A stretch of 64,000 nt of DNA from Septoria linicola (Eukaryota; Ascomycota; Dothideomycetes; Mycosphaerellales; Mycosphaerellaceae). The notes beneath the pieces were generated by a model, which made no database searches, was not told where the DNA came from, and saw only the letters and a list, made by a program, of their open reading frames with translations. The first letter of the stretch is position 1. Each line of letters begins with the position of its first letter. Both the position numbers and the translations under genes were made by a program. Positions 53,837-62,965 of this stretch are shown here, in pieces. Location: positions 1,240,001-1,304,000 of the forward strand of contig CP099429.1 in the NCBI GenBank assembly GCA_024114885.1, given 5' to 3'.

Positions 53837-54041
53837 GGGCGCTTGGTCTAGGTATGTTTTCACCTCACGCCGCCTTCACATCTGCTGGTTGCTAACAGCC
53901 ACTGAAGGGGTATGATTTTCGCTTCGCATCAATCTCTGTGAGATCTGTACGATATTGTGAAAGGTAGGCATTTCCTCACACTCTCGACCACGGGCTCCAC
54001 TAATGATAACCAGGTCGTGGGTTCAATTCCCACAGCGTCCA
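53837..54041 (+). tRNA. tRNA-Ala (anticodon CGC) interrupted by three introns
   Basis: The 72-nt cloverleaf is assembled from four pieces. Acceptor 5' strand GGGCGCT (53837-53843), TG, D stem GTC, TAG; intron 1 (53852-53907, 56 nt, GTATGT...GCTAAC...GAAG); then GGGTAT, GAT, T, anticodon stem TTCGC (53918-53922), loop TTCGCA; intron 2 (53929-53955, 27 nt, the ordinary 37/38 position); loop T, stem GTGAA (53957-53961), AG; intron 3 (53964-54013, 50 nt, GTAGGC...CTAAT...CCAG); GTC, T stem GTGGG, loop TTCAATT, CCCAC, acceptor AGCGTCC, discriminator A (54041). All stems pair fully, with wobbles only. G3-U70 and A73 are the alanine identity elements and agree with the CGC anticodon. Introns 1 and 3 have spliceosomal-type ends and sit in the D loop (splitting the A box) and variable loop. 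Confidence 0.8.
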
Positions 54042-54051
54042 GACGTTTGTC

Positions 54052-54056
54052 CATTT
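54052..54056 (+). terminator. T5 run after tRNA-Ala(CGC), Pol III-type
   Basis: Five T residues eleven bases after the discriminator base. A T4 run also lies inside intron 1 (53857-53860) and another within the mature sequence (53916-53919), so if Pol III makes this RNA it must read through T4. Confidence 0.5.
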
Positions 54057-54680
54057 TTGCGCTTCTGCTACCTGCGTAGCACACTCATAGACTTCTTTGG
54101 GGATGGTAGGCGTTCACTTTTTGCACTCGATGTGGTGTACTTACTGAGCTTCCTCTTTGGAAACCCCAAGGCTCTATCTAAGTCCAACAGTGCTGCAAAA
54201 CCAGATGACATGTTGAGGTGATGGCGAAGAGCATGCTTTCTGATTGGAAATGGTCCACATCCCGCCAGTCTATCAATTCTCATTCTTGGTCTACAATTTC
54301 TTTGCCCCGATCATTTGCTTTGTATCACAGCCTCAATGGATGGCAAACCAAGAACATGGATTCGCACGACATACATGATGGAGTCAGTGTGCCTCACTGC
54401 TGTGGAGCGGACATGAGCAGCATCAATGAGTTTTTGGTTATGTTCCCGTCATCGGCCAATCTCTGTTGGTATAAGGCAACAGTCGAAGTCCGTAGCCATT
54501 ATTGCACTTCAATCTAGGCTGAATATAGCCGAGAGAATGACATGACATACAGCTCACGTAGAAGCCGATCGTATAGGCACTTGGCACCTTCCATTGCGGA
54601 CTGAGTGAATCCATTATTTTACCGGGTATTTGACTTACTTGCAGTGGAGTTGGTCCACCTGCGTGGTTTGATGTTTCATG
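54057..54680. other. Intergenic
   Basis: About 620 bases between the tRNA and the first decayed gene of the right-hand island. Nothing recognised. Confidence 0.5.
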
Positions 54681-55733
54681 CTAGCGCCTCAGCGAAGCGA
54701 CTTGGTCACGACGAGCGTCGCCGGCATTCAGAATGGCATGGCTGATCTTGAATGGCAGAGTGGTATGTTTGGAGAACGACACTGCCCACGTGATGAGTAT
54801 AGGTCGATTAAGTCCTCCATATCGGCATTGCTCCCGTTGACGATAGCCCTGAACAGCATAACGTGCCGAGCTCTTCAGCGAACTGTTCTCACAAGGCGAC
54901 AACCTCTCATCCAACAGTTGATCTGCAAGCGCTCAGCGTTGCTGGCCTTGCGGAATGCAGGCGACTGCGTGACTGCTGTGAGTTTACCAAAAGCATTGGT
55001 GCCTAGCTGTCTGAAAAGAGGTTGATCATCAGCTTTCGGTACGTACGAGGAGTAGATGCCTCCTGGCTGCCGATCCAATAAGGTCTCGAAGTCGAACAAT
55101 TCTATGAGCGCTTGCTCCTTGATGTTCGTATGCGTGGAGTCGAGAGGGCGAAGGACGCCGGTAGATGTGCGGAAGGAGTTTGATGTACCTCCCGGGAAAG
55201 TGTAGTATGAGCAGTACTCGATGGCGGCCGGGCCGATTTTCGACAGCGTGGCAATAAGGAACGCGTATATTCCATCGGTGCGGCCCTTGAGGTTAGCTAC
55301 GAAGCGCGCACACGCCGAAACAGGTGTGAATGTTCCGACATAACGGACGTAGACCTCTGTCTCGTCGTCTTCGATCAACTCGAGTTGCTTCTGCCACTCC
55401 TCATCAATTTTATCAAAGTACGAGACCCTGGTCTTTTCAACTCTTGATTACTTTGTGCAGGGTAGCAATGGTAACTCGGAACGAGCGCAAATAGAAGATC
55501 TGCTGTCCCCGATCTGGACCTGGGATCGACTTCGTGGATGGCCGTAAATTCAGGATGCTGGCCATCGTAATGTCGGTAGTGAGCATAGGAAAGTGCGGCA
55601 GCCGACGCCATGTCTTGTGCTGTGACGAGTCCCGTGGGAGACAGAACTCCAGGTCACTCAGTGACAGAGACGAGACATTGACGTTAGCACGTCGAAGTCT
55701 GCTAGTGATCTCCTCGAAGACTTTACGCCTCAA
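54681..55733 (-). pseudogene. Frameshifted accessory gene, YVG-domain protein
   Basis: One protein is spread over three minus-strand frames: 55733-55437 (...GQQIFYLRSFRVTIATLHKV), about 55430-54900 (EKTRVSYFDKIDEEWQKQLE, VYVRYVGTFTPVSACARFVA, YAFLIATLSKIGPAAIEYCS, LGTNAFGKLTAV) and 54914-54681 (MDERLSPCENSSLKS..., YGGLNRPILITWAVSFSKHT). At least two frameshifts break it. The block VYVRYVGTFTP....ARF vaguely resembles the YIG half of GIY-YIG nucleases, but I cannot confirm the catalytic residues. The text remains well preserved between breaks, so the loss is recent. Confidence 0.65.
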
Positions 55734-55890
55734 AGCATCGAGCGGAGGTGCCGTATCGAGACCCTGCTCATCGTTAGCTATGTACCATCAACAAGCATCA
55801 GGAATACACACGTTACCGCTCGGCAGGTTGTAGTCATTTGTGGCCTTGACTCAACGAGCTCTGCTAGGTGGCGATCGTCTATGCTCGAAG

Positions 55891-56240
55891 CTAGGGGCCA
55901 AGGGCGGCTCGGTCTTTTGCAGATACTCGAGCAACAGCGCAGCACTCCCGTCGACCTTCGCTTCTCGTTCTGACGTGTGCTCTATATCTGTCCGCGGGAG
56001 AACCTCTTGACCAAAAATGGCCAAACGCGACCCGCACTTTTCGCAGTCGAGCGAGGTTGTCTCTCGAGAAGCGATTCGACCTTGCCTTCCAATACCAGAT
56101 GTTCTTCACGTCATACATCCGCTCGACCGTGCAGTAGTCCCCGTTCTATGTTAGTGCACTTCAGCAAGATGGTATTGTGGTATTTGTCGAGGCCGAAGTG
56201 GAAACGCGGCACACGGATGAAGCATTGGTCTTGATTTGAT
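55891..56240 (-). pseudogene. Decayed accessory gene fragment
   Basis: Minus-strand protein text FHFGLDKYHNTILLKCTNIE, then after a frame break DVKNIWYWKARSNRFSRDNL and RLRKVRVAFGHF. It lies next to and in the same orientation as the YVG-domain pseudogene. I do not recognise a named family. Confidence 0.45.
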
Positions 56241-56329
56241 CTCGTTAGTAGGCTTCTTGACCACGCTCTCCGGGCTCAAGATGACCCTTATTCAGTCCAA
56301 ATGCGGCGGTGGGGATAAATTACAATAGG

Positions 56330-57357
56330 TAAGAACTCATAACCAGATCAGATACGCAGGCGGCCTCCCCGCTAGGTGTCCGATGTTCCGTGCTCCAATA
56401 TAGGAACCAAGGGCGGCTCGGACCCGCTTACTGCTCCCCTTCTTAGAGAGGTCTAGCTGGCGCTGGTCATCCGTCAGCTTGTCCTTGATCTTCTAGGCGC
56501 GGGCGATATCTTCCTCGCTGCATTCTGCTTTCTTAGCTGCATCGTCGATGATTGTCGCAAGCTGCTCAGCCGATGCTGCCTTCATCAGCTTGAACTGATC
56601 TCCCGGCTCCTTGCGCTCGTTCGCCGTTACAGTTCCACCAGCCATCAACTCCTGCGCGTGGTTCTTGCACACGCGAGCGGCAGCATGATCTCCGTCGTGG
56701 TTGAATTGTGCGTAAAGCTGCTGGAATAGTACGACTCGCTTCAGTGACTGGTACCACTGCAGGAGATCCGGCTCGTCACCATCTGTAATCTGGGCGTGGA
56801 ACTTCGAGATGGTGACTTCAGCCGAAGCGAGCTTCTATTGAAGATTGTTGATCTGTACATCCTTCGCGCTCGTGGTGATGCGGCGCGAAGCTAGTTTGGG
56901 TGGCGTATCTCCCCACCCGCGCCTATGAATCCTCGATAATCTCGACATCGATCTGCTCGCCCAGGGGACCAAGATTGACTGAACCCCTGCTGGCGTTGCG
57001 TGAGGCTAACGTTGGGACGTTGTCAATGATGCCGAGCGGCAGAGATGCTATGCCCGCAGAACGCATATGTCCCTTCCAGAAGTTGAACATTGCGTTCTTA
57101 TGGATGTCAACGGCCTCATCGTCGTTGTTGCCCTCACCTTCGACAAGTTCACAGCCTTCTCCGCAAGACCGAGCAACCTGGTCTTCACGGTCTGTCGCCA
57201 CTTTCACAAGGCCCGTTGATCTGAGTGACAGAACATGGTAACACAGTCCACGGCACTTGTTTCCATTTGGGATGCATTGAAGCAGCAGCGGACTTTGGCT
57301 TGGTGGAACATCTGCATGAGAAATCACTTCTGTCCGACTACACAAGCGCGACGCCAC
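56330..57357 (-). pseudogene. Decayed coiled-coil-type accessory gene with TAG codons
   Basis: From about 56900 a minus-strand frame reads RRITTSAKDVQINNLQ, TAG, KLASAEVTISKFHAQITDG, WYQSLKRVVLFQQLYAQFNH, AARVCKNHAQELMAGGTV, AAKKAECSEEDIARA, TAG, KIKDKLTDDQRQLDLSKK. Both TAG codons stand where Gln (CAG) would fit, a CpA to TpA change as in RIP. Upstream text (NLGPLGEQIDVEIIEDS, 56923-57357) is in another frame. Homologous family not recognised; heptad-like spacing suggests a helical protein. Confidence 0.5.
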
Positions 57358-57429
57358 CGACGAAGGCCTTCCCCGAAGTCGTCATCCTATAAGGCGACTG
57401 AATGTATCTTCTCAAATTGCGCTTCTCAT

Positions 57430-57678
57430 GAAGAGGTTCTGGACTTGTGCAAGCGCATCCATGCCGTGCGCGGGATCAGTATGTCGGCGTTCGGTCTCGC
57501 GCTTGTCACATTCGCACAGTACCCGAACGATGAGCATATCGCTCCAGTCTTGGATAAGGTCAAGAGATATCCCGACCAGGAAGTGAAGAACAACGTGATG
57601 ACAGACGCGCTGCAAAAGGAGCTCAAGGAGGTGAAGGAAAAGCCTGAGGAGCAGAAATCTGTGCTCAACAAAGGCTGA
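57430..57678 (+). pseudogene. Fragment paralogous to the remnant at 60390-60660
   Basis: The plus-strand frame ends with EEVLDLCKRIHAVRGISMSA, FGLALVTFAQYPNDEHIAPV, LDKVKRYPDQEV and a Lys/Glu-rich tail. The core LALVTFAQYPNDEHIAPVLDKVK corresponds to LVLVTIAELPEEETFPVLEKAK on the other strand 3 kb away. It may be a surviving exon, but no start or upstream exon could be placed. Confidence 0.4.
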
Positions 57679-57771
57679 ACCGTCACACTCTCCCAATCAG
57701 CCGCCGAAACATCAACAACGGAGACATCCCGCGCGCTCAAGCCTGCATCGATTCAGCGACGATCTTGACAG

Positions 57772-58423
57772 TCAGACGAAGTCAGTCACCTTGTGCAGCT
57801 TTTGGCGAGGGCGACGGCCTTTGGGGGAGTCGCTAGCGGGCGGTGACTTACTGCTGCTGCTGGCTGCGGTCGAGGTCTGGCGGGCTGGGGTGGTGCTCTT
57901 CTTACGACCGTTGATCTTGACTGCTATTAGCTCGTCGGCCTCGAGTTCGTCGATACTGGGATATTCGGCCATGTTGTCTCTGATCTGCGCCGCTATGCCC
58001 TGGAAGCCGTCACTGTCCATTTCCATAAGCTGCTTGCTGTAGCATCCATCTGCTTGAGGGCTTCTTGGCTCGCGCTAAGCTCGATCACTTCTTTAGCAGC
58101 GTTGATGCTGCTTTGCGCCTCAGCGCCCTTGCGCTTGGTCAAGAAATGTGCGCCCTAGAAATCATCGCAACGAGTTTGGTAGGTTGTCTTCTGCATACCT
58201 GGAAAGATATTTGCTGCGCAGCGGTCGCTTCACATACCACTTGAGACAGCGCAATAGCCAGAAGCAGCTTTTCTTTCATGGCCTGCGACTCCTCTTTCAG
58301 TTGTCTCAAGTTCTTCTTGAGTGCGTCCTCTTCCTCTTCCGCTCTCGACCGGAGAACAGAGTCAGCGTTCATCTTGGCAATGTCGGCCTCCTTGATAGTC
58401 TTATCTCCTCGGGCGCCCATCTT
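57772..58423 (-). pseudogene. Coiled-coil protein gene with one frameshift
   Basis: Starts MGARGDKTIKEADIAKMNAD at 58423, with a charged coiled coil (RSRAEEEEDALKKNLRQLKE). A good intron (donor GTATGT, acceptor TCTAG) leads to GAHFLTKRKGAEAQSSINAA and EVIELSASQEALKQMDAT. At about 58035 the text changes frame to SKQLMEMDSDGFQGIAAQIR, DNMAEYPSIDELEADELIAV and a Ser/Lys-rich basic end. A one-base frameshift therefore separates two well-preserved halves; a second, unseen intron is the alternative. Family not recognised. Confidence 0.5.
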
Positions 58424-58899
58424 TGTTATTGTTGCGTGCTGACTGGAGAATCGAGGTCGCAAGTTGTATTTATGCAGTAAACGCGGAGATTAGGCGGTCA
58501 AAGCTTCACCTAAAATGTGGTGCACCTTGAAACGACTCTAGTGTGCCTATTGTCTTCTTGCGAAAGTTGTTACTCGAGGAAGGTACGAGCGTATCCGAAG
58601 ACGAGGAGACAACCTAAATTGACGATGATCGTCGCGAGCGCTTGATGCTGCTAGTCTCGTTGCTGTGATCGAGTATGGCTCCGTGTCCAATGCACAAAGC
58701 GATATGCTGACCAAGTTTCCAGAACGCATTCTGACTACCAGTCGCCTCCGAAGTTGAGCAGTACGTGGGTGATGGTCATCGGTTCGGGACAGTGAAGCCA
58801 TGGTGGAGGTAGGCGGGTGGTGGAGGAAGGTGGGAGACGAGCAGAAACGTAGCCTTAGTGATCGTTTGATGTCAGCAACAGTGGGACAGTATTGCGGAC

Positions 58900-60260
58900 A
58901 TCCTGCGGTAGGGTTGAGATATGCCCTCCTTCTCAAGCACCGCGCGATATCGATGCAGTCGGAAGCTGCGCAACTTGTGCCATCATCTCCTGCACCTCCT
59001 TGAGCGCGGATTCGAAACCAGTCAAGAGCCACGGATTCGCCATTTCTTTCTTCGGAGCATGATACAGTCCTGGCATCAATTGAACGTTGCTGTGTACATT
59101 TGTCTCGCGAGCCATGGTGCTCAAGTGCACCAGGGCGTACAGCCAAGAGAAAGCCATAGGCTGCTGACGATTGCCAGCGTGCTCTCGTAAGTAACGCGGA
59201 GTTCAAATTTTGCCTAGCTCTGCCGTGCGCTCCTCAACAATGCTGCTGGCAACAGTGCGGCGATGTTGCTGTTCGACATCGTGTAATATCTGTGCGGTAT
59301 CCCGCACGAGCTCGAGATAGAATATGATTTGTTCCCGCCACACGGGTGATGCTGGCAAAATCGGACGCTTTGCAGGTGTGCAGTTGTTGTCGAGGACTGA
59401 TATCTCCGTGGCGAGATAGGAATCAACCTCATCCGGCCGCACTGTTGAAGCCGATGATGCAGATGAGAACCGCGACCGTGTTGACTGGCTTGATAAGGCG
59501 CCGTGGTCTGTCTCGCGGCCTTCCAGTACAGCTTCGCCGGGCGTGAGGTCATCAATCGATGCCATGATACGACTTCGCAGTAACCAGGTGGAACGTACGA
59601 TCTGCGACCGACCAGCAAGCAGCTGTAGCTTTACCAGCTCATCAGTCAGTGCGTCCGCCGAATCTAGACGCAATGCAGTCCTTTTCCCTGCGTATTGATT
59701 GTCTGTTGGAGAACCAGCATTGCCCGTGGAACAGTACGGTTGATTAGAGGAGCGCCGAAGGAATACTTGTAGCTCGAGGGTTGTGCGTAGAAAGAAGTTG
59801 ACCCAGTCAAGCAGCGCGATTTCAGGAGGATGTTCCCATTTGAGCACATATATGGAGAGTCCACTGACGTGCTGCAAGCTAGGCGTGTTAAATAGGACGG
59901 CCCGGAGCCTCGAAGGCACGCCGACGATGTCGTTAAAGTGTATCCGGAAAATGAATCTGTTCTGCCCAAAGCAAATATTCGTACCTTCGGTCGAGACTGG
60001 CGAATTGCGGCGCACAGACCGGGCAGGCGCGACGTGAGTAAAAGCTCGTCATCCTTCAGAAGCACCAGAAAATAGATCCCGTCGCGTAGCTGGCAGGTAG
60101 AGTGAATATCTATTGGCAAATTCGCCGCGCCATTGCCGAGAGCAGACGGTCACTACGGACACGTCGATGCGCCACATAGGGGAAGGCTGACCGGTTTTGC
60201 GTCCTTGATGGCGACCATAACCCGCTTTATAGGACGGCGGATGCTGCTTCATATCAGCGG
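58900..60260 (-). pseudogene. Multiply frameshifted accessory gene
   Basis: The protein text jumps frames: MWRIDVSVVTVCSRQW (near 60160), STCQLRDGIYFLVLLKDDEL and LLTSRLPGLCAAIRQ (60119 down to 60015), FRIHFNDIVGVPSRLRAVLF and NTPSLQHVSGLSIYVLKWEH (from about 59940), WREQIIFYLELVRDTAQILH and VEERTAELGKI (stop at 59203). After that stop it continues with MAFSWLYALVHLSTMARETN and GFESALKEVQEMMAQVAQLP to about 58933. At least two frameshifts and one nonsense codon. Family not recognised. Confidence 0.55.
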
Positions 60261-60389
60261 GAGAACGAGCACATTGGGCGTTGTACTTGCCTGAACCCTC
60301 ACATATCTCTGCTAAGGCTGCCTTCTACTTCTGCTTGTTGGCGGTCTTCTGCTAACGCTTATTTCTGTGGTATATCAGTATCTACAGAC

Positions 60390-60892
60390 CTTCAGAAGCA
60401 TTAGATGCGTACGCGAGCCGGTCTTTTGCGCGCTGCAACTCGTCTTCGACGAAGTTCTTGGCCTTTTCGAGGACAGGGAAGGTTTCTTCTTCCGGGAGTT
60501 CTGCGATAGTGACGAGAACTAGGTCGAAAGACTTCTGCATTATGTGCTTGACTGAGCGCACGAGATTGAAGAGCTCGAAGATTTCTGCTGGCTGGGCTCG
60601 ATTGGCGAGCTCCTGGACACCGGAATACGATTGAGTGACTGCCGAGATTCTGCTTAAGTCATTGGTGCCCGGCTGTTGGAGTAGACGCTGATCGGTTTTC
60701 TAGGCATTTGTTCAACTGCTCGACCTCGGTGTGAAGGATTCTCTGGTGCTCTCTCAGTGAAATAGCCGCCAATATCTTTGTCGAGGGCTGCTTCGATGGC
60801 TTGGAGCTAAGTCGTGGTTGCCCCATGGACCAGCCAGAGTCCAGTCGAAAATGAGTCAAGCTTACTGGATACGATCCTCGACGAACGTTCAA
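60390..60892 (-). pseudogene. Helical-protein remnant, paralogue of 57430-57678
   Basis: A minus-strand frame of about 85 codons reads VQELANRAQPAEIFELFNLV, RSVKHIMQKSFDLVLVTIAE, LPEEETFPVLEKAKNFVEDE, then LQRAKDRLAYAS and a stop. Upstream, 60892-60659, another frame has LREHQRILHTEVEQLNKCLE. The two parts are out of register, so the gene is broken. Confidence 0.4.
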
Positions 60893-62081
60893 TCATTGAC
60901 CCATGACGCCTGATAGGTCTAAGAGCGTGCTCGCTGTTGACTGCCGGCTGAGTATCAGAAAGCGCCTCAGTCCGAACGATTCAAATGGTGCGCTTTGATT
61001 CTGAGCTCCATAACGAATTGTGCGTGTGCTATTGTGCATCCTCATTGTGCACGGAAGTCTCTACCGGGTTTTCCTAGTGTGTTGAAACAACGGAGCTCTG
61101 TGTTAGCTGCTGTACACGTTCCTCAGAATCATATCTGCTGCGCTGATCAGTGATGTATCCATGGAGGTAACGAAGGCGACAAACCAGCCGAAATTCTCAG
61201 AGGTGTTGATTCAGCCTGGTTTCGGAGACGTGATATACCCTGAGCCTGTTTCCTACCTACTGATCACATATCATGCTCTTGGATCAGGTCTCGGCTTGTG
61301 GCTAGTCATGGACTGCCAACATACTATTAACCATTGGCGAAGTCCTCGCCAGATCGTCCTTCAACAGTCCCTGAGTATCAGTCGAGTTCAAGCGAATGAC
61401 CTGCTCTTGCTGGTAACATATCTGAGTGTGACTATGCAGATATCCACTTGAATATTCAAGTCCGGGGTCCGGGCACCGTTCAGCCACTCTCCGGTCGTCG
61501 TGACCTATTTTCATGTGGCGGACTGCGTGATTGGGAGAGCGAGTGGAAACACAACGCGATATTAGGAACTCAGCAGAGAACTGTAGCTGATGTGAGTGAC
61601 AGTGTCAGATGTTCACGTCGCAGTCGAGGGAGGAGATGGTGGTCGAGCTGCAGTTCGGTTTCGGATTTGCTTACCTCACCTGGAAATTTGGTGGAGGGAA
61701 GACTTTTCGGGCCAAGATTTACGCAGCTGATCGCTACATTTGAACGGCATTGCTATTGACCGTTTGTTGCGTTCTTCATGCTACGTGATGGCAATGTAAA
61801 CGATGTATCCAGAGCTGGGCATATTTTCTATCGAACGCCATCGATATGCCACCGATTCGTATACATCAAGCAAAACCTGACAATCTCACATCATGGAACA
61901 CTGTTGCCTGCGTTCTGAGGATGTCTCAGCACTTCTACTGGCCAGTATCCAGGCCTTTGTTAGCCTGGAAACTGGCTGTGGAGCTCCAGAGAGGCCCCGC
62001 TCAGCCCGAAAGCTCTGCCAGCCCGTATCCACTTACTCACAGGCATTATATATTATCTTGCTTCAGATCGAGGCATGAATT
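60893..62081. other. Intergenic, 1.2 kb
   Basis: Short frames only on both strands. The last bases form the 5' flank of the second tRNA-Ala gene. Confidence 0.5.
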
Positions 62082-62222
62082 GGGCATCTGGCGCAGTGGT
62101 AGCGCGTCCGCTTTGCATTAATACAATGTTGCGGAAGGTCTAGGGTGTAAGTTAGAACAGCAGAAAGTGTACCTGTTTGACCAAACACTAATTCTACATA
62201 CAGTCGATCCCCTAGTTGTCCA
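62082..62222 (+). tRNA. tRNA-Ala (anticodon TGC) with an extra GT-AG intron in the T loop
   Basis: Acceptor 5' strand GGGCATC (62082-62088), TG, D stem GCGC, loop AGTGGTA, GCGC, G, anticodon stem TCCGC (62107-62111), loop TTTGCA; intron 1 (62118-62129, 12 nt, at 37/38); T, stem GCGGA, variable AGGTC, T stem TAGGG (62141-62145), T54; intron 2 (62147-62203, 57 nt, GTAAGT...CTAAT...ACAG); TCGATC, CCCTA (exact complement of TAGGG), acceptor GTTGTCC, A73 (62222). The spliced RNA is 72 nt. The acceptor has one T6-T67 mismatch but keeps G3-U70 and A73, agreeing with the alanine TGC anticodon. Only the GT-AG boundaries restore the invariant TTC of the T loop; shifting by one base gives GTC. The intron cuts the B box in two. 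T4 follows at 62238. Confidence 0.82.
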
Positions 62223-62237
62223 ATAATATCAACCGTA

Positions 62238-62241
62238 CTTT
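62238..62241 (+). terminator. T4 run after tRNA-Ala(TGC)
   Basis: Four T residues 16 bases after the discriminator. Weak by fungal Pol III standards, where longer runs are usual. Confidence 0.35.
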
Positions 62242-62965
62242 TGCACTCCGTGAGCTTACAGAGCTCTCTTTTGCGCGTCGAATGAGCTACTGTTCGCCTG
62301 TTCTGGACATATGGTCGTAAAGTTATCGCATTGCCACCGAAAATGAAAAGTCATGGAGCTGGCTCACCGCAACGAACAGCTGAGAATCTTTTGCTCCCAC
62401 GCCAGATCACATGTGCTATGCTATTCTGACAGCATGACAAGGCGACGGTGAGTGACCAAGTGCTGCTACTACCACCGCTGGGAGCTTCGTGGCCCTCTAC
62501 GAGCCTACCTTCTGTGGGCGAACACAAGGAGAGGCGGGAACTGGCCGGCAGACTCGATGCGTCATCATCACCACTACTGCCACTATTCGAATAGACCTCT
62601 GCCGGCATACAGGACACCACCTTGTATGCTTTGTGGCGTCTCCTCGGTCTCGCAAAAAGCTGATGTTGGTTTGGCTTGGCGGACTACCAGGGCACAGCCT
62701 CGCACAGCCAACATCTATCCAGCTGCCTACACTTGCATTCGCGTCCTGGCTCGGCAGCCACAACAAGCTCGTCATGTAACAATAGGCATCCGAATTCATG
62801 CGACAGACATTCGCCTGGTGTAAGTACTAACGTGACCATGTCGAACATATATCCTGGCTCTCATTTTCCTACAACAACCAAGAATCTTGAACACCACGCA
62901 GCATCTCCTTGGCTCTGTCATACCGACTATTGGCTGCTACCTAAGACCTGCAGATAATTACCACC
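62242..62965. other. Intergenic ahead of the right-edge gene
   Basis: About 720 bases with short frames of poor quality on both strands. Presumably the promoter of the next gene. Confidence 0.5.

Noticed and set aside
53837..54041. Reading the CGC tRNA as tRNA-Pro
   Set aside because: The D arm resembles tRNA-Pro, but the anticodon loop reads CGC at 34-36, position 73 is A and pair 3-70 is G-U, all of which indicate alanine.
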